Positions 25,593-34,793 are shown, counted from the first letter of the stretch. The stretch: DNA of 64,000 nucleotides from Kiritimatiellaeota bacterium B1221 (GCA_029269125.1 JARHXX010000001.1:186001-250000), one strand, 5' to 3'. Translations and numbers: made by a program. The notes: generated by a model not told the origin, from the sequence alone.

Positions 25593-26942
25593 TCAGGGTG
25601 AAATTTTCAGGTAAACCGGACTCTCCCCTACCCGAATCTGCATACGCTTCCGATCTATCTCAACCGGAAGACCGCCCGCTTCGGTAAGCGACATGGCAAC
25701 CGCCTCCCCCGCTTTACCCGGAAGCCCCTGCAGAGTAAAAAACGTTTCATTCCCCTCCCCGGTCGCTGACCATAATACCCATACCCATTCCGGTTGGGGC
25801 AGGTCTTTTTGATACGAAAATACATAACAGCCCCCCGGCTCTTTGGAAACCACCCGGTGAAAACGATAATCGCCCAAAATTTCATACAGCTGTTTCACCG
25901 CCCAAAAGGAAGGTTTGGGTTCAAAATTCCGGGTAAGACCCGAAGCGGCATGCACCGAGGCCTGATCTTGATCATTAAAATAGTACAAGTAGGCCCGCTC
26001 CACATCCATTTCGGAAAAACACAAAAAAGACCGAACCAAATACTGCGCCTGCTGCACATCAGTCTGCCCCTCCCAATTTAATTTTTTGGCCCAGCTTTCC
26101 CGTTTCTCCATCGCCTCCGGCGTACAGGCATCATAGCCAAATTCGGTAATCCAAACTTCTTTGCCCGGTGCTTCGCGGTTTCGGAAACCGACAGCCGCAT
26201 CCACCACTTTCAAATAATCGATTTGCGGATCTTCAGGAAAACTCCGGGCCCAAGGCTGCCTCCCTTTTTGTGGGGGGAGCGTCGCGTATACATGCAAATT
26301 GATCACATCGTAAAGTGCTTTAATTTCCGGCGAAGAAAAAGTTTCCTCCAAAGATTTCACATACTTGTCCGCCTCCCCCGCCTGCGCAGTGGCGGTTACG
26401 ATCTTCAATTCCGGATCCGCATCCCGAATTCCCCGGGCCATTTGCAGAAAGAGTTTTTGATACAGCGCATCATCAAAGTCATTCCCCGGTTCGTTGCCGA
26501 TTTCAATCGAGGTCACCCCTGCTCTTTTACCTGAAGCCCCGAGGGTTTTCGCCAGTTCAAATCCATAACGGTAACTCCACGCTTCCTGTCCCTGCCAAAG
26601 CGTCTGATAATGTTCATTCGATTCTCCAAAGGTGCCGAACTGCACACAGAGATCGATTTCGAAGCCCTCCTTGGCCCATTTCCCATACACATCCCGTATC
26701 CAGTTCACCCCGTTGGGACATTGCGGAAATGTCAGTTCATCTCCCGGCGCTTTCACATCCCAGTTCACATTATGATAATTCCGTGCCAAACGACAAACCT
26801 CTGCATACAAGTCAGGTTTAAACTGAAAGTGACCATTAATCCCCATGAAATCCTTCATGAAAGGCTTTTCCGTCGATTCAGGAAATCCCCCCGAAAATCC
26901 GGTTCCCCAGAAACATATCAGTACACACCAAAGAATTTTCAT
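25593..26942 (-). CDS. Secreted clan GH-A glycoside hydrolase
   Basis: This 449-residue exported enzyme has a signal peptide (ILWCVLICFWGTGFSGG). A TIM-barrel hydrolase follows: the acid/base Glu sits in SIEIGNEPGND (N-E-P, near residue 147) and the nucleophile Glu in VWITEFGYD (near 267). Both are in the positions expected for clan GH-A. NYHNVNWDVKAPG and YDVINLHVYA are further barrel strands. A beta-sandwich tail runs from about 380 to the end. I cannot fix the family: GH39-like or an uncharacterised GH-A group is possible. It stands alone in its orientation, so the substrate is unknown. Confidence 0.75.
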   Translation of the reverse strand: MKILWCVLICFWGTGFSGGFPESTEKPFMKDFMGINGHFQFKPDLYAEVCRLARNYHNVNWDVKAPGDELTFPQCPNGVNWIRDVYGKWAKEGFEIDLCVQFGTFGESNEHYQTLWQGQEAWSYRYGFELAKTLGASGKRAGVTSIEIGNEPGNDFDDALYQKLFLQMARGIRDADPELKIVTATAQAGEADKYVKSLEETFSSPEIKALYDVINLHVYATLPPQKGRQPWARSFPEDPQIDYLKVVDAAVGFRNREAPGKEVWITEFGYDACTPEAMEKRESWAKKLNWEGQTDVQQAQYLVRSFLCFSEMDVERAYLYYFNDQDQASVHAASGLTRNFEPKPSFWAVKQLYEILGDYRFHRVVSKEPGGCYVFSYQKDLPQPEWVWVLWSATGEGNETFFTLQGLPGKAGEAVAMSLTEAGGLPVEIDRKRMQIRVGESPVYLKISP

Positions 26943-27032
26943 CTATCCATCCTCCCCAATTCCACCAAAAAATCGAGTCAATTTATTGGCACCTTTCCTC
27001 CAATCTGTTAGTTCAGAACAAAGGAGTTCCAT

Positions 27033-27881
27033 ATGATTACGTACCGTCAAGCCACCCATGATGAACTGAACCTCGCTGTTGAATGGGCCGCCCGGGAAGG
27101 CTGGAACCCCGGACATCATGATGCGGAGATTTTCTATGACACCGACCCGGACGGATTTGTCTGCGCCGAACGGGAAGGCGAAATCATCGCCACCGGTTCG
27201 GTGGTTGCCTATGAAAAGACCTTTGGTTTTATGGGATTTTTCATGGTTCGACCCGACCTGCGCGGGCAAGGCATCGGACGCGATTTTTGGATCTGGCGAC
27301 GGGATCTCCTCCGAAGCCGTCTCGCCCCCGGTGCCGCCATCGGCATGGACGGTGTATTTGACATGCAGGCCTTCTACAGCAAAGGCGGATTTCAATTCAC
27401 CCATCGCAACTTGCGGATGGAAGGAATCGGACAAGCGTTTCCACCCTCAAACCACACCCAGCCCTTGCAAAACATCCCTTTTGAAACAGTGGCCGCCTTT
27501 GATCAAAAACATTTTGGATTCGCCCGGGAAAATTTCTTAAAACAATGGATCCAACCCGCGGGCGGATGCGCTTTGGGAATTCTCAGACACGAACAACTCA
27601 TCGGCATGGGGATCATCCGCCCCTGCCTGAATGGGTTTAAAATCGGCCCTCTGTTTGCCGGAGAAGCCGCCACCGCCGATCAGCTTTTCCAAGATCTCTC
27701 CGCCTTTGCCAAAGGGCAGCCCCTCTATCTGGATATTCCCGAAAACAATCCCCAAGCCTGTGCCCTCGCCCAGCGCCATCAACTCAAAGAGGTCTTTGGC
27801 TGTGCCCGCATGTACCTTGGCGCCCCTCCTGAGCTTCCCTGGAACAGGATCTTCGGCATCACCACATTTGAACTGGGGTAA
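27033..27881 (+). CDS. GNAT family N-acetyltransferase (tandem domain)
   Basis: In this 282-residue protein the N-terminal half is a standard GNAT fold (acetyl-CoA pyrophosphate loop in VRPDLRGQGIGRDFW, about residues 73-90; IGMDGVFDMQAFYSKGGF near 110). The C-terminal half (about 150-282) resembles the second GNAT-like domain of two-domain acetyltransferases (GMGIIRPCLNGFKIGPLFA, LYLDIPENNPQACALAQRH). AAAGGAG precedes the ATG at good spacing. The substrate could be an amine, amino acid or antibiotic-like compound; nothing in the context decides. Confidence 0.88.
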   Translation: MITYRQATHDELNLAVEWAAREGWNPGHHDAEIFYDTDPDGFVCAEREGEIIATGSVVAYEKTFGFMGFFMVRPDLRGQGIGRDFWIWRRDLLRSRLAPGAAIGMDGVFDMQAFYSKGGFQFTHRNLRMEGIGQAFPPSNHTQPLQNIPFETVAAFDQKHFGFARENFLKQWIQPAGGCALGILRHEQLIGMGIIRPCLNGFKIGPLFAGEAATADQLFQDLSAFAKGQPLYLDIPENNPQACALAQRHQLKEVFGCARMYLGAPPELPWNRIFGITTFELG

Positions 27882-27950
27882 CGCGGGCATTTGTATCTTC
27901 TGAATGTGCTATACTCCACATTGCCCCAGAGGGCCTTTGCCCCCTAAGGA

Positions 27951-27982
27951 GTCCTAGCCGGGGTGGCCACCCCAGCCAGGAC
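27951..27982. repeat. 32-nt near-perfect palindrome between convergent genes
   Basis: Arms beginning GTCCT and ending AGGAC close on the self-complementary core GGTGGCCACC, with only two unpaired positions. It lies between the GNAT gene and the convergent AraC-type gene, so a bidirectional terminator is plausible, although no long T-run follows. The rest of 27882-28127 holds no gene I can support. Confidence 0.5.
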
Positions 27983-28127
27983 GGTGTGAGTGAGATTCGT
28001 CAGGCATAAGAACCCTGAGTCCGCGCTTGCGTGGGCTGGGAACATACATTCCCCCCTTTTATGGCGGACGAAGGTTTGCCCCAAAACAATAGCGGCCCTT
28101 GGTGTGCATGAGCGGTTCAATCCGATG

Positions 28128-28916
28128 TCACTCCTCCACATAGCGCTTTCGGAAAGCCAGAGGCGACACCCCCGCTTTTTGTTTAAACTGTCGGGAGAAG
28201 TATCCCACATCCTTGTAACCTAGCGATTCCGCAATTTCTCCCACGGTCATTTGACTTTCCCGCAGTTGGGCCCGGGCTTTATTGATTCGCTGCTCGATCA
28301 GAAAATCGTGGGGAGACATTTCGTACAGCCGTTGAAAACGTCGGGCGAACTGCGAAAATGACAATCCCACTTCCGCAGCCAATTCCTGTCCGGAACGTGT
28401 CCGCTCCGGGTCAGCGCGCATCGCTTCCGCCTGCTTGCGGATCAGTCGGTCCATTGGCCCCTCCGGCCCCATTTTCAGATTTCGTAAAAAGATGGATAAC
28501 AAATTTCCTCCAATGCGGTTTTCCTCCGCTTGACTCTCATGATGAACCTGAAAAAGCAGAAAATCCAAATAAGAGGCGAGCTCCCGCACCAAGAGGAAAT
28601 GCTGCAGCTGTACCGGTCGGGAGGAATGCGCGATCAATGCAAGTGAGTCTTCCGGATTTTCCGGCAAAAAATGCAAGCCGATATTACAAATCAGTCCCGG
28701 AGAAACTTTTACCCCTTTCACCTGATCTTCAGGCTTCAATAAAACCCCAACCCCCGGAAATACTTCAATTTTATGTTGGTTTAAGTGCATTTCCGCCTCC
28801 CCATCCAAACAAATCCATAAATTATAATAAGGGCGTCCTCCCGAATACCAATTCCAATGCAGCGAGGAATAATTGATCAAAGGGTGCTTTTTATGGAGTA
28901 AGGAAATATTCATCAC
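28128..28916 (-). CDS. AraC-family transcriptional regulator
   Basis: This 262-residue regulator has an N-terminal cupin-like sensor (NWYSGGRPYYNLWICLDGEAEMHL, PGVGVLLKPEDQVKG; about residues 15-150). A C-terminal pair of helix-turn-helix motifs follows (LAAEVGLSFSQFARRFQRLYEMSPHDFLIEQRI and VGEIAESLGYKDVGYFSRQFKQKAGVSPLAFRKRY). It is divergent from the sugar-catabolic cluster at 29.0 kb with an 87-base gap that contains a 10-base direct repeat, so it very likely controls that cluster in response to a sugar-derived ligand. Confidence 0.93.
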   Translation of the reverse strand: MMNISLLHKKHPLINYSSLHWNWYSGGRPYYNLWICLDGEAEMHLNQHKIEVFPGVGVLLKPEDQVKGVKVSPGLICNIGLHFLPENPEDSLALIAHSSRPVQLQHFLLVRELASYLDFLLFQVHHESQAEENRIGGNLLSIFLRNLKMGPEGPMDRLIRKQAEAMRADPERTRSGQELAAEVGLSFSQFARRFQRLYEMSPHDFLIEQRINKARAQLRESQMTVGEIAESLGYKDVGYFSRQFKQKAGVSPLAFRKRYVEE

Positions 28917-28957
28917 TTTTTTTATTTAATGCGCAATTTGTACAAAAAATTACTTCA

Positions 28958-28994
28958 TTCGTCCATAGCATTTCGTCCATACTTTTGATATAAG
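28958..28994 (+). promoter_or_regulatory. Direct-repeat operator and -10 box of sugar cluster
   Basis: TTCGTCCATA occurs twice (28958-28967 and 28972-28981) with a 14-base period. TATAAG at 28989-28994 is a good -10 box, but the -35 position (about 28966-28971) has no consensus and overlaps the repeats. That is what an activator-dependent promoter would show. The likely binder is the divergent AraC-type protein. Confidence 0.5.
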
Positions 28995-29003
28995 CTCCCC
29001 ACT

Positions 29004-30164
29004 ATGACATCTACAAAAACTGTTCGACTCGGCATTATCGGAATTGGAAATATGGGCAAAGCCCATTCACAAAGCGTCACAGACGGCAAAGTTCCCGGAA
29101 TGGAATTGGCCGCAATTGCGGATCTGCTTCCTGAAAAAGCGGAACTTTTCCCCCAGGCAAAATTCTTCAACTCCGGAGCGGAACTGATTGCTTCGGGCGA
29201 AGTGGATGCCGTGATCATTGCCACCCCTCATTATGATCACACCACTTTGGGCATTGCGGCTCTGGAGGCGGGACTGCATTTGATTGTGGAAAAACCCATT
29301 TCTGTTCACAAAGCGGATTGTGAAAAACTTATTGCGGCCCATACCAACAAAGATCAGGTTTTCGCGGCCATGTTTAATCAACGGACCGATCCCCGCTACA
29401 TCAAATTGAAAAAGATGATCGATTCCGGTGAATTCGGAAAAATCAACCGCGTGCAGTGGACCATCACCGACTGGTTCCGCAGTGAGCAGTACTATTCCTC
29501 CGGCGGCTGGCGTGCAACGTGGAAAGGAGAAGGCGGAGGCGTGCTTCTGAATCAGTGTCCCCATCAACTGGACCTCTGGCAATGGCTTTTCGGGGTGCCC
29601 TCATCTGTGCGGGCCCACATTGAAATCGGTCGTTTTCACGACATCGAGGTTGAAGATGATGTCACCGCCTATTTGCGTTACGACGATGGAATGTCCGGAG
29701 TATTCATCACCACGACCGGAGAAGCGCCCGGAACCAACCGACTTGAAATTGCCGCGGAAAAAGGACGGATCATTGTGGAAGGCACCAATATCTCATGGAC
29801 CCGCAATGAAGTGGAGACATCCGAACACTCCAGCACCACCGACCAGGGCTTTGCCAGACCGGAGACTTGGGATATCGAAATCCCCTTCCAGGATAAGGGC
29901 GAGCAACACTTGGGTATCATGAAAAACTTCGCCAACACCATTCTGAAAGGTGAAAAGCTGATTGCACCCGCAGAAGAAGGCATTCACTCTGTCGAGTTGG
30001 CCAACGCCATGATCTACTCCGGTACAAATGACTGCACCGTAACCATGCCTCTGGATGCGGCGGCCTATGAGACCATGCTCATGGACAAAATCAAAAATTC
30101 CACCCACGTTAAAAAAGTGAAAAATACCGGTGCCAGCACCGATGATTTCTCCAACTCTTTCTAA
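29004..30164 (+). CDS. Gfo/Idh/MocA family oxidoreductase (first)
   Basis: This 386-residue NAD(P)-dependent sugar dehydrogenase-like enzyme has a Rossmann fingerprint GIIGIGNMGKAH at the N-terminus, DAVIIATPHYDHT, and the family EKP motif in LIVEKPISVHKADCEKL, where Lys is catalytic. The C-terminal substrate domain carries GGGVLLNQCPHQLDLWQWLFG, with the Asp-x3-His-like active-site pattern partly changed to CPHQLDLW. It is first in the cluster downstream of the AraC operator. A second family member follows after ten bases, so two different redox steps or a heteromeric enzyme are possible. Substrate unknown. Confidence 0.92.
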   Translation: MTSTKTVRLGIIGIGNMGKAHSQSVTDGKVPGMELAAIADLLPEKAELFPQAKFFNSGAELIASGEVDAVIIATPHYDHTTLGIAALEAGLHLIVEKPISVHKADCEKLIAAHTNKDQVFAAMFNQRTDPRYIKLKKMIDSGEFGKINRVQWTITDWFRSEQYYSSGGWRATWKGEGGGVLLNQCPHQLDLWQWLFGVPSSVRAHIEIGRFHDIEVEDDVTAYLRYDDGMSGVFITTTGEAPGTNRLEIAAEKGRIIVEGTNISWTRNEVETSEHSSTTDQGFARPETWDIEIPFQDKGEQHLGIMKNFANTILKGEKLIAPAEEGIHSVELANAMIYSGTNDCTVTMPLDAAAYETMLMDKIKNSTHVKKVKNTGASTDDFSNSF

Positions 30165-30174
30165 GGAGCACCCC

Positions 30175-31266
30175 ATGTCAGAAGCACGCGACGGAATGAA
30201 CTGGGCCCCCACTGCGGCCAAACCTGAACCGGTAGTTGCCAAAGGTGAATTCATCTTTGCCTCCGCCTTTTTTAATCATGGTCATATCTACGGTCAAACC
30301 AACGGACTGACCGAAGCCGGGGGCGTATGTAAATGGGCCTGGGATCCGGACAGCGATCGCCTGGATGCCTTTTGTGAGAAGTACCCGGAAGTGCAACGCG
30401 CCTCCTCCTACGAACAAATTTTGGAAGATCCGGAAGTCCAACTGATCACCGCGGCAGCCATTCCTTCCGACCGGTGCGAATTCGGTATCCAAGCCCTGCG
30501 TGCAGGCAAAGACTACTTCACCGACAAATCCCCTTTCACCAGCTTGGCACAATTGGCGGAAGCCAAAAAAGCGGTTGAAGAAACCGGAAAGAAATACATG
30601 TGTGATTTCTCCGAACGTCTTCATACCGAAGCCGGTTGGTATGCGGGAGAATTGATCAGGGAAGGCGCCATCGGGAAAGTAATTCAAGTCATGACCCTCG
30701 CTCCCCACAACCTGGCCAAAGAGAGCCGTCCCGACTGGTTCTTTGATAAAGAAAAGTACGGAGGCATCCTTACCGATATTGGCTCGCATCAGTTTGAACA
30801 ATTCCTCTCTTACGCCGGTGCAAAAGATGCAACTGTCAATTTTGCCCGCGTGGACAATATTGCAAATGCCGACACTCCCGGACTCGAGGATTTCGGTGAA
30901 GCTTCACTCACCACCGACAACGGTGTCTCCTGTTATTGCCGTATTGATTGGTTCAATCCCCGCGGACACCGCTCCTGGGGCGATGGCCGAACCTTTATTT
31001 TAGGCACCGACGGATATATCGAAGTACGCAAGTACAACGACATCACCCGTGAACCCAAAGAAGACCAAGTGGTGTACCTCGTCGACCACGAAGGCGAAAA
31101 ACGCATTCCCTGTTCCGGAAAAATCGGATTCCCTTTTTACGGTCAATTCATTCTCGATATTCTGAACCGTACCGAGAAAGCCATGACCCAGGCCCACTGC
31201 TTCAAAGCTGCGGAGCTTTCCATGAAAGCCCAAAAATTTGCCGACGAAGCCAACCTTTCAAAATAA
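30175..31266 (+). CDS. Gfo/Idh/MocA family oxidoreductase (second)
   Basis: The start MSEARDGMNWAP at 30175 (363 residues) is chosen because AAGGAG lies at proper spacing; the longer frame overlaps the upstream gene. The Rossmann part is less canonical than in the first enzyme (FASAFFNHGHIYGQTNG in place of the usual G-x-G-x-x-G). The Lys motif is changed to DYFTDKSPFTSLAQL, with D-K-S-P where E-K-P is usual. The C-terminal domain has YGGILTDIGSHQFEQFLSYAG, with the Asp-x3-His pair intact. This form is typical of a large subgroup in polysaccharide-degrading bacteria. It is probably a sugar dehydrogenase acting with its neighbour. Confidence 0.9.
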   Translation: MSEARDGMNWAPTAAKPEPVVAKGEFIFASAFFNHGHIYGQTNGLTEAGGVCKWAWDPDSDRLDAFCEKYPEVQRASSYEQILEDPEVQLITAAAIPSDRCEFGIQALRAGKDYFTDKSPFTSLAQLAEAKKAVEETGKKYMCDFSERLHTEAGWYAGELIREGAIGKVIQVMTLAPHNLAKESRPDWFFDKEKYGGILTDIGSHQFEQFLSYAGAKDATVNFARVDNIANADTPGLEDFGEASLTTDNGVSCYCRIDWFNPRGHRSWGDGRTFILGTDGYIEVRKYNDITREPKEDQVVYLVDHEGEKRIPCSGKIGFPFYGQFILDILNRTEKAMTQAHCFKAAELSMKAQKFADEANLSK

Positions 31267-31282
31267 CCCCCAGGAGACCCCT

Positions 31283-32062
31283 ATGCCAAAAATTGATCAA
31301 TTTGCCGTTATTCTTTACACCTTAAGAGATCATATTAAAACCCGGGAGGATGCCCTCAAGAGTTTTGATAAAGTCGCCGCAATCGGCTACAAATCTGTGC
31401 AAGTAAGCGGAATGGATCCCTCCCTCTTCCCCGAAGAAGAATTACGGGACCTCCTCTTGGAACGCGGCCTTACCATCTGCGCAACCCATGAACCCGGTGT
31501 AAATATCCTGAACGAAACCGAAGCCGTTATCGAACGTCTGCAAAAGCTCGGCACCAAATACACCGCCTACCCTTTCCCTGCCGGCATCGAATTCAATAAA
31601 GAAGAATCTGTCGCCGGTTTGATTAAAGGACTGGATGAAGCCGGTAAAAAAATGGCGGATGCCGGATTGGTACTGACATACCACAATCACGCCCATGAGT
31701 TCTTCCAGAAAGATGGACGTACCGTCCTCTCCCGCATTTACGACGAAACCAACCCCCAGCACCTGCAAGCGGAAATTGACATTCATTGGGTACAACGTGG
31801 CGGCGAAAACCCCATCACCTGGATGGAAAAATTGAACGGCCGTTTACCTCTTCTCCACTTGAAAGATTACATGGTCGATCCGGGCGGCGCCCCCATGTTT
31901 GCCGAACTTGGGAATGGAACCCTTCCCTTGAAAGAGATTGTGGCGGCGGCTGAGAAGTCCGGTTGCCAACACTACATTGTGGAACAGGACGTTTGCCCCG
32001 GTGACCCCTTCGATTCCATCGCCACCAGCTTTGCGTATATTCAAAAAGAACTGGCAGACTAA
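31283..32062 (+). CDS. Sugar phosphate isomerase/epimerase (xylose isomerase-like TIM barrel)
   Basis: The start MPKIDQFAVILYTLRD (259 residues) has AGGAG seven bases upstream. The fold is the AP-endonuclease-2/IolE-type barrel: YTLRDHIKTREDAL, KVAAIGYKSVQVSGMD, GLTICATHEPG, LVLTYHNHAHEFFQ, LQAEIDIHWVQRGG, LLHLKDY and YIVEQDVCPGD. Metal-binding candidates are the His of YHNH, the Glu/Asp of EIDIHW and the terminal Glu of VEQD. It lies directly downstream of the two oxidoreductases, the usual arrangement for keto-sugar handling. A strong hairpin follows the stop. Confidence 0.9.
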   Translation: MPKIDQFAVILYTLRDHIKTREDALKSFDKVAAIGYKSVQVSGMDPSLFPEEELRDLLLERGLTICATHEPGVNILNETEAVIERLQKLGTKYTAYPFPAGIEFNKEESVAGLIKGLDEAGKKMADAGLVLTYHNHAHEFFQKDGRTVLSRIYDETNPQHLQAEIDIHWVQRGGENPITWMEKLNGRLPLLHLKDYMVDPGGAPMFAELGNGTLPLKEIVAAAEKSGCQHYIVEQDVCPGDPFDSIATSFAYIQKELAD

Positions 32063-32091
32063 ATCCCTCCTCAAGAGGTAAAACCGAAATC

Positions 32092-32124
32092 GGGGCGCAA
32101 ACAGCTGTTTGCGCCCCTTTCCTT
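32092..32124 (+). terminator. Rho-independent hairpin between isomerase and GH31 genes
   Basis: A perfect 26-base palindrome (GGGGCGCAAACAG and its complement, 32092-32117) is followed by TTTCCTT. It stands 27-60 bases before the GH31 start, so it may lower rather than abolish GH31 expression. Confidence 0.7.
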
Positions 32125-32150
32125 GAAAAGAGTTTACACAGGCATCCCGC

Positions 32151-34793
32151 ATGAAATACATCCCACAGGGCAATCCCCGAAACACCTATCATTTTGGCAA
32201 CGCACGCTTCACCTTTTTTACAGAACGGTTTCTGAGGATCGAATGGGATCCGGAAAAGAATTTCACGGATGAGCCCACCTTTGCCGCGGTTCACCGGTAC
32301 TGTGATGATGTCACCGTGGAAAAAACGGAAAAGGGAGCAACCATCTGTTTAAAAACAGCACAGATCGAACTCAACTATCAGGATCAGGCCGGCCCCTTAA
32401 ACCGCAATATGCTTTCCATTGCATTTAAAAATGGTGAAAGAACCGACACCTGGCATTTCGGTGACACAGACCCGGAAAACCTCGGAGGTACCGTCCGCAC
32501 GCTGGACGGCATGAAGGGCGACAAACTTCATATCCGCGGCGCAGAAAGAGAGGTCGTGGGCTGGAAAGACAATCCGCCTGACAACGGACTCATTTCCCGC
32601 TCCGGTTATGCGGTTTTTGATGATTCAGACAACGTCTGCTTTCAGCAACATGAAGGACACTTTTCCACTTGGCCGGCCGCACGCACGGAAGGCAGCACCG
32701 ACCTTTATTTCATGGCCTATGGCCACGACCACAAAGCGGCCGTCAAAGACGCAAGCCTCGTATTCGGCAAAATCCCTCTCCCCCCGCGCTATGCGCTCGG
32801 CTACTGGTATTCCCGATACTTCCCCTTCACGGATCATGACATTCGGGATTTGGTAACCACCACCCGCACCCTCGAAATGCCGATGGACGTGATGGTGATT
32901 GATATGGAGTGGCATCAACCCGGTTGGACCGGATACACCTGGGACCGCTCTTACTTTCCCGCACCTGAAAAATTGCTCGAATGGCTTCATAACCAAAACA
33001 TCAAAACCACCCTCAACCTGCATCCGGCAGCCGGAATCGCCGCACACGAAGAATGCTATCCCGCTTTTGCCAAAGCAATGGGAATCAATCCGGAGAGCAA
33101 AGAAACCATTCCTTTTGATGCGACCAATCCCCAATTCATGGAGAACTATTTTAAAATCCTCCACAACCCGCTTGAGGAAGAAGGGGTTGATTTCTGGTGG
33201 ATGGATTGGCAACAGGGAAAAACCTGTTCGATCCGCAATCTTGATCCGCTCATGATGCTGAATAAATTGCATTACGAGGATCTGGAACGGACCCGTCCGG
33301 AGCAGCGCCCCCTCAACTTTTCCCGCTACAGCGGACTGGGATCCGGCCGATATCCCATCGGTTTTTCCGGAGACACTTACATCTGCTGGGAATCACTGGC
33401 TTACCAACCCGGACTCACAGCAGGCAGTGCGAATATTCTCTACGGCTATTGGAGTCATGACATCGGTGGCCATTACCGCGGAGAACTCACCCCCGAACTG
33501 TTTTCCCGCTGGATACAGCTGGGACTCTACTCCCCCATTCTCCGCGTACACAGCGGCGCCGACAGAAGACTGTGGGAACAAGCGTCTCCCTATCGCTGGA
33601 TGATGATTGAACAGGTGCGCCGGCGGTATGAGCTCATCCCTTATATCTACAGTGAAATGTATCGGGGCCATGAAACCGGCCTCGCCCTTTGTTACCCCCT
33701 GTATTACGATTTTCCGGATAAGGAAAATGCCTACCAAAACAAATCGCAGTACATGTTTGGCGAAAAAATGCTCTGCGCGCCCATCACCACGAAAGCCGAT
33801 CCTGAAAGTGGACTGGCAACCCAAAAGGTATGGCTCCCGGAAGGGCGCTGGATTGATACCGCCCATGGTACCACTGTCGAAGGCAACCAAACCTATGCCG
33901 CCGAATATACACTGGATCAGATACCGGTATTTGTAAAAACCGGCACTCTTATTCCAGGACTTGACGGGGCACAGCACCTTGACTTCAGCTCTTACGAAAA
34001 CCTCCACCTTACCTGCCACCGGGGAGGCACCGGAAGCTATCGGCTCTACGAAGACGACGGGAGCAGTCCCTCCTACATAGATGAAAAAAGAGTTACTCTC
34101 GATATTTCACAACAGCAGGACGGTGAGAGCCGGGAAATAATTTTAGAAGCAAGGTCCGGAGATTACCCCGGCTATCAGGCCCGCAAAGAAATCAAACTCT
34201 CCCTGCCTCTGACGCCCTACCCCACAGCCGTCACCCTCAACGGACACCCCCTCGATTTGTCTGCAGCCGCTGAATACAAAGCGGCCACCTTGACTTCCAT
34301 CATTTCAGCGGGTGTTCTGGATCTGGATCAGAAAAACACCCTCCGGGTCGAATTCCCCCCACACGACCCCGGTCTTTTCGACGGTATTCCCGGTGAGCTT
34401 GCGAAACTCCTGACCCTCAAGGAAGATATCCGGGGACTGGGACGCGGAGGAAAAGTCCTGCTCGACGTCAATGAGGACCGTTTCTATTTTGATCTGATCG
34501 GAATCATCGAACGGATTTCATACTATCCGGAAACCGTCTTAAGCGAACTGGAAGCGTTTAAAAAGAAAAAAGCCCGAGCACTCCGCCTGTGTGACAAATA
34601 CCTTAAGGTTGCCCATGCCGTCCTCGCCTACACCCAGACGGAAGCTGAACCTGAAAAAGTCCGGGAAAAATTTCCGACCATCTGCTTCAACCGTACAGTC
34701 CAAAATGTGATTGACTGGTCGAACAATGCAGCGGGCGCCCTGCCGAAACTTGAAGAAATGCTTAAAAGTTTCGAAACTGAAAAACCCGCTTGA
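32151..34793 (+). CDS. GH31 family alpha-glycosidase
   Basis: This 880-residue retaining alpha-glycosidase has the catalytic nucleophile Asp in VDFWWMDWQQG (near residue 352) and the acid/base Asp in GFSGDTYICWESL (near 408). YSRYFPF, MDVMVIDMEWH, YWSHDIGGH and SPILRVHSG are standard family blocks. An N-terminal beta-sandwich occupies about residues 1-215, and YRLYEDDGSS marks the distal sandwich. An extra helical tail of about 130 residues (750-880, FDGIPGELAKLLTL through VIDWSNNAAGALPKLEEML) is not part of the usual domain set. There is no signal peptide, so it should act in the cytosol on an imported oligosaccharide or glycoside. No Shine-Dalgarno is evident. Confidence 0.92.
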   Translation: MKYIPQGNPRNTYHFGNARFTFFTERFLRIEWDPEKNFTDEPTFAAVHRYCDDVTVEKTEKGATICLKTAQIELNYQDQAGPLNRNMLSIAFKNGERTDTWHFGDTDPENLGGTVRTLDGMKGDKLHIRGAEREVVGWKDNPPDNGLISRSGYAVFDDSDNVCFQQHEGHFSTWPAARTEGSTDLYFMAYGHDHKAAVKDASLVFGKIPLPPRYALGYWYSRYFPFTDHDIRDLVTTTRTLEMPMDVMVIDMEWHQPGWTGYTWDRSYFPAPEKLLEWLHNQNIKTTLNLHPAAGIAAHEECYPAFAKAMGINPESKETIPFDATNPQFMENYFKILHNPLEEEGVDFWWMDWQQGKTCSIRNLDPLMMLNKLHYEDLERTRPEQRPLNFSRYSGLGSGRYPIGFSGDTYICWESLAYQPGLTAGSANILYGYWSHDIGGHYRGELTPELFSRWIQLGLYSPILRVHSGADRRLWEQASPYRWMMIEQVRRRYELIPYIYSEMYRGHETGLALCYPLYYDFPDKENAYQNKSQYMFGEKMLCAPITTKADPESGLATQKVWLPEGRWIDTAHGTTVEGNQTYAAEYTLDQIPVFVKTGTLIPGLDGAQHLDFSSYENLHLTCHRGGTGSYRLYEDDGSSPSYIDEKRVTLDISQQQDGESREIILEARSGDYPGYQARKEIKLSLPLTPYPTAVTLNGHPLDLSAAAEYKAATLTSIISAGVLDLDQKNTLRVEFPPHDPGLFDGIPGELAKLLTLKEDIRGLGRGGKVLLDVNEDRFYFDLIGIIERISYYPETVLSELEAFKKKKARALRLCDKYLKVAHAVLAYTQTEAEPEKVREKFPTICFNRTVQNVIDWSNNAAGALPKLEEMLKSFETEKPA

